Counted from the first letter of the stretch, positions 1 to 12,012 are shown. The stretch: 64,000 nt of DNA from Sycobia sp. Sy_11 (GCA_018907035.1 JACCIC010000004.1:3218001-3282000); one strand, 5' to 3'. Notes: generated from the letters alone by a model not told the origin. Made by a program: numbers and translations.

Positions 1-195
1 TATTTACGTATTTAGGTGACGCATACCATTAATTAGAATTTATAAATTATTTTTTATATGCATTATTACGTATTACGATTTACAGTTAATAATTAATAAT
101 TATTAATATATTTTTTACACTAATTATTGTAAATTTTAATGTTAAGCACCTCTGTTGAACGAATAAATTATTTTATCTCAATGAAAAAAATTTCG

Positions 196-268
196 ACCTC
201 CGGTGAGTATCGAACCCACGACCCTACGATTCGCAAGTTAACGTATTATGCACTATGCTAAGACGCAA
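196..268 (-). pseudogene. tRNA-like sequence (tRNA pseudogene or SINE head)
   Basis: Read on the minus strand, this has a good T arm at 219-203: stem GTGGG/CTCAC with one G-T pair and a 7-base TTCGATA loop, matching a pol III B box. An A-box-like stretch starts near 261. The 5' seven bases do not pair with the expected 3' acceptor strand, so a functional tRNA is unlikely. It could be a tRNA pseudogene or the head of a tRNA-derived SINE. The surrounding 300 bases are AT-rich with nothing else visible. Confidence 0.4.
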
Positions 269-404
269 TATGGGATTAATACTATATTTTGCATATGACC
301 GTACAGAACTTAAGAGCATATAATAATATTTTATAAAGATAAGATAATACATACATAATAAATCAATTTTTTTAATTCTTTCCCATGTTGGAAAGATCTG
401 CGGG

Positions 405-406
<2 letters not shown>

Positions 407-438
<32 letters not shown>
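407..438. repeat. (TA)n microsatellite
   Basis: About 16 TA dinucleotides lie directly outside the poly(A)-like tail of the R1 element that follows. Confidence 0.95.
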
Positions 439-443
<5 letters not shown>

Positions 444-658
444 TTTTTTTTTTTTTATTTTATTTTTTTTTTTATTAGGCGTAGGCAGAGCAAGCTCTGC
501 ACTAGTGGCCTCTCGAAACCAGCATCCCGCCGGAACTATCCGGGAATATTACTTCGGCGGGGCTGTTAATTAGCCTATACGACTCATCTTCTTATGACAC
601 TATCCTACGTCCCCCATCCACACAGGTGATCAGGGGTTCGGTGTTCGTCCTCTGTATC

Positions 659-3600
659 TTAAAATAGGATCAGTTGGCCTGGTTCATCCTGGGCCATTCG
701 CCTAGTTCTATCGGCATATCTAAGTTTGGTCATCACCTCTTTTGCGAAACTGGCTACTGCCTTCCAGTTTTCAGAAGATTCCAGCATTATTGATAGGATG
801 CTCTCTGGTCTTATTGGCTTATTGATGATGTTCATCAAGTGCTCACGTTGTGTTCTAAAACGAGGACAGCTCACCAATATATGCTCAGCATCCTCGACCA
901 AAGTCGGACAGATGGGGCAGAGATCATTATTATCCAGGTGAAAGCGGTGGAAATAGGACCTAAAACAACCATGTCCAGTCAACAACTGAGTTAGGTGGAA
1001 ATCTAATTCCCCGTGTTTCCTGTTGATCCATCTGTGTATGTCTGGGAGGATACGATAAGTCCATCGGCCTTTGCTAGAATCGGTCCATCGTTTTTGCCAT
1101 ATTTCTATAGAACGATGACGTTCCACATTTTTAGCACCTTGTAGGGAATCCACTGCGGCCTTACATATGTTATGCAGCCTAGCCAGTTCATCTGCAGCTA
1201 AATCGAAAGGAAGAATTCCGGCAAGTACCTCAGCTGCGTCGGTGGATACCGTCCTGTAACCACTAATAATACGTATACAGGAGCGACGACGGGTCGCAAT
1301 GGCCAACTCACAATACGATTTAATTCCGCATGCATGATGCCAGATTGGTGCTGCATACATGCTGACAGAATTAACAACATAAGCTAATAGTTTCCTCTGG
1401 GGTGGACTTGGGCCACCAATGTTAGGCATGAGCCGACACAAGGCAGCTGAAACTCGTTGCGCTTTTTCGCCAGATATCTTTAGATGTTCTTTGAAGTTTA
1501 ACCTGGCATCAAGCTGGACACCCAAGTATCGTAAAGATGGCGCAGAACTAATGCGGCAGCTACCAACTTTAAGAGTAATACTATCTACCTTCTTACGACT
1601 GCTGACAAGAACTACTTCTGTCTTGTGCTCCGCTAATTGTAGACCAGCCGTCTTAATCCATCTACTGATGTTGCTGATTGCCTCATTGGCATTTTCAGTA
1701 AGTTCATCAAGGGTCTTAGCCGTCACTACTAGAGCGATATCGTCGGCGTACCCTACTGTTATTGAACCAGGCGGTTGTGGAATCCTCAACACGCCATCAT
1801 ACATAATATTCCACAATATAGGTCCCATAACTGAGCCCTGGGGGACTCCCGCAGTAACCTTATGCGATACAGTGCCTTCATCCGTTCGGTATAATATTAT
1901 CCTATTCTCAAAGTAGCTGGCCACGACATTCTGTAAATAACCAGGTACTCCGAACTCTTTAAGAGAACTCATAATAGAAGACCAGCGCGCTGAATTAAAG
2001 GCATTCTTGACATCTAGGGCGACAATGGCACAATACTGTTTAGTGCCACCTTTCCATCTCTTACCACTGATTGCATTTCTTGCGGTACACACTACCAGTT
2101 TAATGGCATCGACTGTTGATTTTGATTTCCGAAATCCAAATTGGCGTCAGGATAAGCCGTGCAATCCTTCAGTGAATGCTTCCAGTCGGCTACATATTAT
2201 TTTTTCAAATATTTTACCTACCGTGTCGAGCATACACAATGGCCTGTATGATGAAGGATCATCAAGTGGCTTATTGCCCTTAGGTAACAGGACTAACCTT
2301 TGAGTTTTCCAGCAATCAGGAAAAATACCCTCAAGAAGACAAGCATTATATACTTTTAGAAATATAGCTGGATTCTTCTGAATCGCCAACTTAACTGCCG
2401 CATTAGGGATACCATCAGGGCCAGGGGCAGCATTGTCTCTAGTCTTAGCGTAAGCATTATGTAGCTCCATTTCTGTTATAGGAGGTATATCGTCCGAGTG
2501 TTGCGTGCGCAGTACAGTCCCATGAATGTCATTGGGAAAGAGAGCGGAAACAATCTTATCAATCAATACCGTGCTAGTGGGTTGTATTGGTGCCCTACTC
2601 AATCGTGCCATGACTGTTTTGTATGGTCGTCCCCATAAGTCATTGTTGGCCTCTGCACACAGTTCAAGCCAGCATCGACGCTTGCTTGCCTTAATGGCCT
2701 TGACAAGCACTCTCTGTGCTTCTTTAAATAAACTATTAAACGTATCACGATGGGTGCGGGCTCTCTGGGCAAGTCTACGGGCGCGATGACATTGTTTGCG
2801 CAATTCTGCAATTTCATTTGTCCACCAGTAGACAGATTGACGATGTTTAAATCCGCTCTTAGTCCTAGTCATCGATGCATCACATGCTTCAGAGATATGC
2901 TTCATGAGTGCATTTGCCAGATGGCCTGGTGCACCATATTCTAAACGCTCTTCTCATATTATAGTGGCGAACACTTCACAGTCTAGCGATCTGATGTTCC
3001 ATTTCCGTGTGGGCATCCACTCATTGCACTTGTTCTTTACTTTCTTCTCTGCAATCTCATACAAGATCGCCCTGTGATCACTGTGGGTGTAAAGGTCGCT
3101 TACTCTCCAATTAAGGATCCGCTGAATCAAGTCATCACTGGCGAATGTTACATCAATGACTGATTGTTTATCACCCCTAATGAAAGTGGATTCAGATCCC
3201 TTATTCACCACGTGGAGTTGTAGAGAATTAAGGCCATCAAGCAGCATACTACCTCTGTTATTTGTTGAAGCGCTTCCCCAGGCTGTGGACCACGCGTTAA
3301 AATCGCCACCGATTAATAATGGTTTCTTGTCCATGGCTTCATCAACTAATTTAGCTACAAGGATTTCAAACTGCTTGTCCGTCAAGCTTGGAGGAGCATA
3401 TACACTAAAGACGTATATTTCTTGTATTTTAGCCCAGGATATCAATTCGCTCCGATGACTCGACTGCTTTAGTACCTGCCTATTTTGACCAATCCAGAGG
3501 GCAGCTCTATTGCTTGTGTCACTTATCCAGCGCTGTGGTCTGACCCTGTCACAATATGGTTCGGAGATTACAGCAATGTCTATTCTTAGCTCCTTTATTG

Positions 3601-3661
3601 TCTGTTTCAGCAGGTCATGAGCTGCTACGCAATGGTTGGTATTCAGTTGGAGTATTTTCAT
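659..3661 (-). pseudogene. R1 ORF2: endonuclease-reverse transcriptase with two in-frame TGA stops
   Basis: This is a single reading frame of 1001 codons broken only by two TGA codons, at 2956-2954 and 2149-2147. The N-terminal part (3661 to about 3000) is an APE-type endonuclease with ISEPY, GGDFNAWS and SDHRAI motifs. The central part is reverse transcriptase with APGPDGIPN, TAGVPQGSVMGP and the catalytic YADD. The C-terminus carries the CPIC...H...C zinc motif typical of R1-like LINEs. The start ATG at 3661 overlaps the ORF1 stop as ATGA, which suggests termination-reinitiation. Both stops could come from CGA by a C-to-T change. The protein would nick target DNA and prime reverse transcription there. 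The copy is dead unless the stops are read through. Confidence 0.9.
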
Positions 3662-4233
3662 GTTTTATGTCTGTTTAAAAACTCCACGGTAATCGGGCAC
3701 TTATAGCTGTATGCTGGATGGTTAATCTCCTTTTTTCCTTCACATTTACAGAGTAAACAACAGGGCCCGTTTACACACAGCTTGGATAGATGGTCTTTTC
3801 CACCGCAGTGCCTGCAAAGTTTAGTTCTGTCAGGGCCCGAGCACACGGACGCTAAATGGCCAATCTGCCAACACCTGAAGCAGCGCTTTATTTCTGTTTT
3901 TTTTTCGAACTCTGCAGCTGACCCATCCGATTCGAACATGCCCTACACGTAGTAGCTCAGCTGCGTGGCTATATGGTACAGACACCACCGCCGTCTGAGT
4001 ACCCCCATAAGCTTGCCGCAAGGAACGAGCAATTAGTAGGTTAGTCTCCTTTAGCTCGAGGTGTGTTCTCAGAGCCTCTAATACTTCATCCTTTGAAGTG
4101 ACCTCATCTATATCTTTAATCTCCAATGTAATGAGATTACTCAGGACCGAAGTGGATGCGCTATGGCCAACCTTAGATTCAACAATGCGTGCCAACTCAT
4201 GTGCATCTTTGGCTGTCCGTTCCAACTGAAGTA

Positions 4234-4235
<2 letters not shown>
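3658..4235 (-). pseudogene. R1 ORF1 (Gag-like) C-terminal half, frameshifted
   Basis: The C-terminal part of an R1 ORF1 nucleic-acid chaperone. The upstream frame (4235 to about 3905) contains SLRQAYGGTQTAVVSVP and RIGWVSCRVR. The downstream frame (about 3905-3658) contains CCHC knuckles: C-F-R-C...H...C, then C-R-H-C-G...H...C, then C-L-L-C. The switch falls in a run of nine T at about 3896-3904, so a one-base slip in a homopolymer broke it. The stop TGA at 3660-3658 overlaps the ORF2 ATG. The N-terminal portion is missing, replaced by the (TG)n array. Confidence 0.8.

Positions 4236-4238
<3 letters not shown>

Positions 4239-4309
<71 letters not shown>
4239..4309. repeat. (TG)n microsatellite
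   Basis: About 35 TG repeats mark the 5' edge of the minus-strand R1 element. The long minus-strand open frame that reads His-Thr repeats here is only the microsatellite. Confidence 0.97.
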
Positions 4310-4310
<1 letters not shown>

Positions 4311-4640
4311 TTCTGTACACATAAGGCCTTGACTACAAAAAACATCGTTCTTTCCAATATTAGAAAAAGTTGAGGAAATCTAACTAGAATCAAAATAGAA
4401 AGCCTAACCATTTCCTTACTTCTCTTACTATGCAGATGACGCCTAGAAAAACGTGAGTTTTTCCAAAATAGGGAGAAGTTAAGGAAATCTAACTAAAACC
4501 AAGATAGAAATCCTAATCGTTTCCTTAAGTTTTCTGCTTGTAAAATTTTGACTATACAAAACACGTATTTCTTTCAAGAATCAATAAAAGATAAGGAAAT
4601 CTGAATAAAGTCGAGAAAGTAATAATTAATATAAGATGAT
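4310..4640. repeat. Tandem repeat, about 110 bp x 3
   Basis: The phrase AGGAAATCTAACT with similar flanks recurs at about 4373, 4482 and 4594, giving periods of 109 and 112 bp. The units contain ACTA(C/T)A(A/C)AAAAC and CTAATCGTTTCC blocks. It lies just upstream of the R1 5' edge, beyond the (TG)n, and could be a relic of a repetitive 5' UTR or an independent minisatellite. From 4640 to about 4900 I see no gene. Confidence 0.7.
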
Positions 4641-4929
4641 TATTAGATGATCGAAGGGAAATCTAACTCGGATCTGGCGATATTTATCTACATGAGGAAA
4701 TCATCAGTAATACTGACTAGGATCTAGCCCGAACTAGGGATATGCCGAGTATATTTCTGCACGGGTTACTTCACTCTAACATTAAATTCACATTATTGTC
4801 ATTTCTCAAAATAATAATATTTTCAAAATTTTTCCCACTAATGTTTTTCATACCCTGTTCTAAAATACATACATTTTCAAAATCGAATGAATGCATTAAA
4901 TCTAAGCCATGTTTTTTACAGTAAATATG

Positions 4930-5720
4930 TACCATTTGCTGTTCCAAAACTACTAATACTGATTTTATATATTTTCTATTTTAAATATCTACGCGTTTTT
5001 TCAATATAATATTTGTGATAATCGTTACAATTATTTTTATGTACTACTACAGCTTTTACATATCTATCATTCTTATCTTTACAATTGTTAAATAAATTAC
5101 TTATATTATTATTATTATTATTATTATTTCATTATTATTATTGTTTTTAAAAATTATTTCTAATTCTTTCTGAGTAACTGTACATATTGTAGCACGAGGA
5201 CTATATTATATATAGTTTTATTTTTCATACTTTTTTCTTTACTACTTTTATAAATCTCGTGTACTCTTTCTATCATTATTCTTTCTATGATATCTATTAG
5301 ATAATCAATATTAATAAATATTTCTTTAACCAATTTAAAATTATCTTTTCCAAAATCTTTATGTGATAATTTGATTTCTATGTCAATGATCCCTTTATTA
5401 TACCTATTTTGTTTCCAAATAAAGGATGTGAGATAAAATTTAATAACCTACTAGATCATGTAGTTTTTGAATACCAATTTAATTTTACTCTGTTATTACT
5501 AACTCTAATAATATTAATAATTAAAAAACTTATTTAACTCCATTTCTTTTGTAAATTTAATTCTGTTATAGATGGAATTAACTATCTACATTTTGTCCAC
5601 AAAATATTCTGTAATAATTTAAAGACGCCATCTATATAACTTTTAAAGATGATTGATTCAAAATTCAACCTACAAGATGAAATATTTTCTAATTTTTTTA
5701 TTAACGAATTAGTGATACCC
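4930..5720 (-). pseudogene. Penelope-like element, decayed RT/linker fragment
   Basis: Minus-strand translation gives broken pieces matching the better PLE copy at 43100-43700: the region corresponding to KLSFLDVNI, then GNKIGT, then NFRKDNLKLVKEIFINN, and the stretch before the GIY-YIG domain. The frame is full of stops and indels. With the inverted terminal pieces at 6290-6540 it is probably the remnant of one minus-strand PLE. 5720-6280 is AT-rich with nothing recognisable. Confidence 0.6.
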
Positions 5721-6289
5721 GGTGGAAATATAGTTTTTAAAAGATATTGAATTATTTTTCTTAAATTGAAAATTGGACCTTGATTACATACTTTTCAAAT
5801 TTTATATTAAAATTATTTATCAATATTATAAATTACTTTAATATTTAAATGATATAAATAATAATTTTCAAATATAAAATAATATCGAGTTTTATTAAAA
5901 ATAAATTTTATTTTTTATTTTTGGGAAAATATAATAACTTTTTCTTACATATACCTTTATTTCTTTCCCTCGCAATACAACTATGTTTCACATGATTTGT
6001 CTTAAAAATAATTATATATTGACGTTCATGTTAAGAATATTTTTGATGCCGCACGCTGGTTTCGTATAGTGAAGAGCTTGTAAGTTATGATACACATTAT
6101 ATTGTCTTTCAATTGTGATCTTGATAAGGAGATTCTAACTCCTCATTGTTTATTGTTAATCTGAAATTGAAAAAACAAATAATATATAGTATGGAAAAAA
6201 ATATACTAACAAGTATCAAAAAGAATTAAAATATATAAAAAAGTAATAAACGAGTATTAATGTGTAAAAGTGAAGATTCTTTTTACCGA

Positions 6290-6540
6290 TGTCGACTGTT
6301 GAAAACGACGACACAGTCGTATAAAATAAAATGTGTATAATTAAATATTGACAGTTAGACTCTTTTTGTGTATAGTCACCTCCATACAATTTGAAATAAA
6401 AATAAAATGTAGTCCATATACTATAGTTAGTAAAGGACTAACTGTCATTCTATTATCATAAACATTTTATTTTATACGATTGTAAGACCGATAAAAATAT
6501 TTCTTAGTTTAATTTACAATAATCGACATAAATACAATTT
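6290..6540. repeat. PLE terminal-repeat pieces in inverted orientation
   Basis: Two pieces of the PLE pseudo-LTR lie back to back. 6345-6400 matches, in reverse complement, the TTTATTTCAGATTCTACGG segment of the terminal repeat at 41620. 6430-6540 matches its forward end, including GTAAGACCGATAAAAATATT and the following TCGACATAA. The same divergent arrangement occurs at 41180-41740. Confidence 0.6.
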
Positions 6541-6744
6541 CCAATTTTAAATAAAAGTCTAGTATAGGGTGCTAAAAAGGTTATAGTATAGAGAGGATTG
6601 TTAGAAATAATTGATTGCAACGGAAGCTTCAAATATTTTATGAAAATTATGGATAATAAACGTTTATATATATATTTTTTTGTCGGACAGATAAAGAAAC
6701 GGGTGTGGATAGGGTACATATAATTTTATTATTACAATTTTATT

Positions 6745-6855
6745 TCAGTCTCTGAAAAGAATGTTGTTCGAAACATTGAACAGCAGCAAATACATAGATT
6801 TAGTGGTGGTGAGGGCAGTCAGGTTATTCTTCAGCCACTGAAATGTTCATTATTC
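6745..6855 (+). repeat. PLE terminal-repeat remnant with hammerhead-like core
   Basis: TTGTTCGAAACATTGAAC followed by a GGGCAGTCAGGTT block resembles the hammerhead-bearing start of the PLE terminal repeat at 44100-44165. The 5' core strand is degraded. From 6860 to 7934 I see no gene or clear repeat. Confidence 0.45.
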
Positions 6856-7934
6856 TTCTCAATCGTGCATTTGTATGATATCGTAGCTTGTCACAGATAT
6901 ATACTTTTTCTTCAGCACATTGTAATATGTATTTTTGTTTAATTATTTCTTCCTATTCCAGTATTTTAACTATCAGAAAACTTCGTTAAGTTAATTTCAA
7001 ACAAGAGATAGTGAATTGCAAGTGAGATAGAGAAAGATTCACATGCACTTATTTTCTAAGAAGAATGAAAAGAGAGCCTCATGATAATTTTGCGAGAGGT
7101 AATTAAGAAAAAAGTAAACATCTAATTAGACTCACAAAAAGATCGGTTTTGGTCGATTGAATGATATCATTCCTTCAACAGTGAAAAAAGATTTCACCTT
7201 TGATGTCTCTACATGCCGACTTCGTAAACTATGTATAATTTTGAATCTGTGAAATATTTAACTTCGAATTTTCTAAAATTAGCAAGAAACAAAAGCGTAT
7301 ATTAGAGAACAATAGCATACGGTTCTCAACATCAAGTATGATGGAAGATAATGTTCGATGTTCTTTAATTATATTAAGGTATGAAATTCTCATTTTTTTC
7401 CGTGTAGTTACAATCATATCACTTAGTCCATTAGAATAACGTTTTCGTCATCTCTTCTCATTAAATTACCATTTCTCTTTAATGGTGGTAGCTCAGCCCA
7501 CTAGTAGCTATTGTAATTTTCTACTTTTCTTCTATTTCTATCTGAGTTATTCCTTCTTCTCATTCAGCAAAATTGGTTCCATAGTTTTGTTTGAAGGTCT
7601 TGAATAATTGCTTCATAATACGTTACTAACAAGGGAGTTCACAATGTCCGGATAATCAGTCACTTCCATTTAGATTATATGTATTAAATATGATGAAAAA
7701 ATGAATCCTTTACCTATCATTTCTTCAAATGGAGCTTCTGACTGTATGAAATAGCATTTTTACATTTTCTTGACTTAATATATAGTGATCGAATAATTAA
7801 CCCTCTTCGACAGTTTAAATACATGAATTATGATTACAATAATGTATAAGATATAAATTGATTAATATTTCTATAATTTTTTAGTTTTGTAGAAAAACTT
7901 AAAAAGTATACCTAAAAACATTAAATCAATGATA

Positions 7935-9074
7935 ACCCTGGTAGAAATCTAACAATTTTTAATAGGCTGGAAAGTAGTTACTAGGTAGTAAAAATAGAAT
8001 CAATCATTGTGGCTAGAAACAAGGTAAATCTTAGAATGCAAAATGTGAACGTTCTCAATAAAATTTAAAAAAAGGTAGAAACTAGATTTAAAAACTAGTT
8101 AAAAACTAGGTAGAAACTAGGTTGTTTTGAACCTTATTTATGGTTAGTAAATGATCAGTTTATTTAACAATTAATATTTATATAATATTATAACATTATG
8201 TTGTTAATTTAATAAAAGAAAAATCATAAGATACGGAAACTAATAATTTTAAAAAATTACAAAGTAATAATAAAGTCTACTTTTCGTTCGATTTTGTCAT
8301 CTTAAAAATTATACGTAATAAATTAATTTTAGAAATATTTTCCTTTTATTATTTAATATCTAAAATTTCGCATGAAGCAATTAATTAAAAAATTGTAATC
8401 TTTGATGTCTTATACCGGCTTCAATTCTTGGTTGTTAATTAGTAATTCTATCCTACTTATTTATAATATACATAATATCATTTGAAATTTTTGAAATTTT
8501 ATAAAATAAAATAAATTTTTTAAATTAAAAATCATGCTGAGTTCATAACTATAATTCGTAACTTGAATTTATGGAGAATGTTCATACGGCATATCTGATA
8601 ATTTGCCATTCCCGCAAATGGGTTATGACTTCACATAAGTATAACATATATTGTATAGAATGTGTAAGCTATTGTCAATGCGTTGTATATGTCTTTAGAT
8701 GTATAAGGTATATAGAACCAACGTATTTATAAGTTACTTCAAAATTTTCAATATAAACTTGATAAACATTTATAATTAATTCATTAAAATAATGATTAAA
8801 GTCAATGAATTTATATAAGAAAGCATAATAACGATATTAACTTTTTAGCTAAGTTATATATTATACCTCGCTTAACCTTGTTTTAAGATAAATTTTAGTC
8901 ATAACCAAAAACGCATTGATACGAAACTAACTAGTATAGGCCTTAAATACCGAAACTTACCGAAAATTACATGTTTTCCTATTTACTACTGAACAAAGAT
9001 ACCTTGTTACTAGCTATCTTCATTGGAAAATTCCTTGTTTATACCTTAAAAATAGAATGCATTTCTACCAGGGT
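7935..9074. mobile_element. Unclassified 1.14-kb element with 14-bp TIRs
   Basis: The sequence begins ACCCTGGTAGAAAT and ends with its exact reverse complement ATTTCTACCAGGGT. The interior is AT-rich, carries further GTAGAAACTAGG-type subrepeats near the left end and has no coding frame, so it looks like a non-autonomous DNA transposon. No convincing target-site duplication is visible and I cannot assign a superfamily. Confidence 0.55.
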
Positions 9075-9884
9075 AATAATTTATCTAAATACATTAAAAT
9101 TTAATTTAATTAATATGTTTAAATAATTGAATACAATACATTAATTATAAACTAATTTTGACTGCATATGTATAATTACTTTTTAAAGAAGCTTTACCTC
9201 AATGAAGTGACCTTATTTTCTTTTCATTCTATTTCTCACATCAATGCACTTAAAAAGTAGAAAAAATTACTCACTGTATTAGCGTGGTTTTTATGCTTCC
9301 AGAGTGTCAAAATTTTCTCGGTTTACAATTTTTCAAAGTGCGTATAGCTAAACTAAATATTTCAAAGAAATGCCATAACTCAACTAAATGTTTACATTTG
9401 TGAAATTTATTTGTAACATATGTCATTCATATGCAATACATGAATAAATAATCTAATAAACATAAAATAATTGCTTTTATTTATTTTATTCATAAATGAA
9501 AAATTGATCTAATTTGTAGATTTTAAAAGTTTTTTTCTTACTTCGTAAATCTGGCATCTGGAATGTGTATATGTATTACACTATCTTATCTTTCAAATTT
9601 AAGGAATTCTAAACAAACTAAAATTTTACATAAACGCCCTTATATATTTTAACGATATATTATCTACCATATTTAATGATTATTCTAGAAATTCTATGTT
9701 CAATTAAAGTACAAAATTATTAAAAATTACAATTTGTTTTCATCAACATTTCCATTTGCATTTTCGATAAAATATTAACACTTCCAATAATTAGAAGGGT
9801 TATTTCATTATTATAGTTACGACACAGTTAAAATTTAAAAAGGTTGAAATTGTTTTATTAATTAATATTGCATTAATAACTTTT
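9075..9884. other. Intron/intergenic AT-rich stretch, nothing recognised
   Basis: No open frame above noise, no terminal repeats and no motif I can name. Confidence 0.6.
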
Positions 9885-10125
9885 TACGCGGGCTGATGAG
9901 CGTAGATCGGAGAATAAAAATATAATTAACAAAAATATAGAACTCTTGACAAGCGAACCTGATTGCGGACTTAGCAGTCAGGGGCTAAGGCAGGCTTAAT
10001 CGAAGCGGCGCTTATGGAAGTAGGCAAATAATTAGAATAAAACAGGATACTGGGTGAGAGGAAAAAGAACTTCGTCGCGGGCTGAGCCAGTGCACGAAGT
10101 ACCACTCATCGGGTACACGTGTTAC
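9885..10125. other. GC-richer island of unknown nature
   Basis: About 240 bp clearly richer in G and C than its surroundings. It contains two related phrases, GCGGGCTGATGAGCG near the start and GCGGGCTGAGCCAGTG near the end. No coding frame. It could be part of an old element or an RNA-like sequence. 10126-10566 holds nothing recognisable. Confidence 0.35.
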
Positions 10126-10566
10126 AAGTTTTTTATTGAATGCAATCTGTATTCCTATGCTTCGTTAACATTTCGTTGACCTTTTCAAGTAAAATTAATA
10201 GTTTAATAGTATATAGTTTATAAAAGAGGAGAGCAAAAAAATCAGTAAATTATTTGTTAAGAAAAAATACTAAGTTAAAATTCAAAGAAATTATTTACTT
10301 TTTATTATGTTAAAAAAAATTCTAAAAGAGTACTCTTTCTATCAATTACATTTTTTTGGTACAATTGTTAATGAAAAGTGTTTGGACATGCACATTACAA
10401 TAGAATTTTAGTGTTGACGTTTTAAATAACGAAAACGAAAAGTTTAAAAATACAAATGAATAAATACTTTATTTAATAAAATGAAAATGTACAAATACGC
10501 GTTGCTTAATATAGGCTAGATATTAACTGAACTACTAATGAAAAGTATCCCTTCTTATATATATTA

Positions 10567-11830
10567 GGTTGTCAAATATCTCCCTTCGGCCTTTTTGTTT
10601 TATGAATTTCACGGCTATGTACAAAGCGCTACAGAGCTCGTATCTGGCAATACTATACATCATTTGAAAGGTCTTGACATAACGTACAAAACGACGCTAT
10701 GCATGATTAGTTTCGATATTGCGTTCAAAAGCTATGCACGTGTAAACATGGAGTTCACTAACGCCGAAATTCGCGCTATTTTAAAGTTTTCCTTCGTCAA
10801 AGGCAAATTCGCTAGAGAAACGTTCTGTGAGATTAATGGTGTTTTGGGGAATGGTACGCTATCACTTCGAACCGCAGAGGAATGGTTTCGACGATTCAGA
10901 GCCGGTGAAAACATCATCATTGATAAGCCAGCCGGCGGAAGACCTGTAACGGCGAATACCGATCATATCATGGAATTTATCGAGTTAGACCGGCATGTGG
11001 CATCTCGTGACATCTCCCAGGAGATGAGAGTTAGTCACCAAACCATTTTAAACCATCTGCAGAAGGCTGAATACAAAAAAAGCTTGATGTTTGGGTGCCG
11101 CATGATTTGACGCAAAAAATCCTTCTGGACCGAATCAACGCCTGCGATGTGCTACTGAAATGGAACGAGCTCGACCCATTTTTGAAGCGGATGGTGGACT
11201 GGCGACCAAAAATGAATCACATACGACAATATCAAGCGAAAACGGTCGTGGTCCATGGCCGGTGGACCGTCCCAAACAGTGGCCTAGCCGGGATTGACGA
11301 CCAGGAAGGTTTTGCTGTGTGTTTGGTGGAATTGGAAGGAAATCATCCACTATGAGCTGCTCCTATAAGGCCAGACGCTTAATTTTACTATCTACTGTGA
11401 ACAAGTGGATCGCTTGAAGCAGACTATCGACCAGAACCGTCCAAAATTGGCGAACAGAAAGGGTGTAATTTTCCACCATTACAACGTCAGACCACAAATT
11501 TCGTTGATAACTCGTCAGAAGCTACGGGAGTTCGGATGGGAGGTTTCATTGCATCCACCATATAGCCCGGACATAGCGCCAAGTGATTACCACCTGTTCC
11601 TGTCCATGTCGAACGCCCTTGGTGGTGTAAAGTTGGACTCAAAAGAGACTTGTGAAAAGTGGCTATCCGAGTTCTTCGCAAATAAGGAGAAGGGTATTAT
11701 GAAGTTACCGTCAGATGGAACCAGATTATCAAACAAAACGGCGCATATTTGAAGTAAATCTGACCACTTAACACTTTTTATAAAGCATTGAATGAAAAGC
11801 AAAAAAGCGGAAGGGAGATATTTGACAGCC
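10567..11830 (+). mobile_element. mariner element (mellifera-type), copy 1
   Basis: A 1264-bp element flanked by TA dinucleotides (10565-10566 and 11831-11832). The ends are about 30-bp inverted repeats, GGTTGTCAAATATCTCCCTT on the left and its near-perfect complement on the right. It encodes a broken DD34D transposase. A second copy lies at 61957-63227. I infer the mellifera subfamily from remembered protein similarity. Confidence 0.92.
10750..11751 (+). pseudogene. mariner transposase, copy 1, inactivated
   Basis: The reading probably starts at ATG 10750 (MEFTNAEIRAILKFSF). It covers the N-terminal helix-turn-helix DNA-binding region, with SLRTAEEWFRRFRAGE and GGRPVTANTDHIMEFIELDRH. A run of seven A near 11077 shifts the frame: one more A would restore the family WVPHDL linker phrase. 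An extra G near 11193 breaks the first catalytic block. The second catalytic Asp is Tyr (FHHYNVRP). The third Asp region SPDIAPSDYHLF is intact. A cut-and-paste transposase by family, dead in this copy. Confidence 0.85.
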
Positions 11831-12012
11831 TAATACTACAGGTAGAACGCATACAATATAAAAGGGCAGTGAGTCCCGTATACCTGAAATAAGGGAGCGC
11901 TAATGATGGGAAAGGCCAAGGGAAAACCCAACGTGGTCTATTGAAGGAGAATGCAGAGTTTTCTATAATTTCATTATACCTTCAATATTTAGAATTCAGC
12001 GAAGTTCTCTAT

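Larger units (their letters stand above)
441..4238 (-). mobile_element. R1-clade non-LTR retrotransposon, 5'-truncated, nearly complete ORF2
   Basis: Minus-strand LINE about 3.8 kb long. From 5' to 3' it has the C-terminal half of ORF1 with zinc knuckles, a full-length ORF2 (endonuclease, reverse transcriptase, C-terminal zinc motif), a 3' UTR at 475-658 and a T-rich tract at 441-475 that is its poly(A) tail on the minus strand. The 5' end stops inside ORF1 at a (TG)n array, so the N-terminal part of ORF1 is absent. The order and motifs are those of the R1 clade. It is not in rDNA, so it is not a canonical R1 insertion. Some R1-clade families such as Waldo target microsatellites, and the CA/TG repeat at its 5' edge makes that possible but unproven. 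Confidence 0.88.

Noticed and set aside
385..573. 62-aa plus-strand open frame
   Set aside because: It reads through (TA)n and the R1 poly-T/3' UTR; Tyr-Ile and Phe runs only.
9895..9925. Hammerhead ribozyme at CTGATGAGCG
   Set aside because: The first core strand is present but no GAAA follows a pairing stem at the needed distance.
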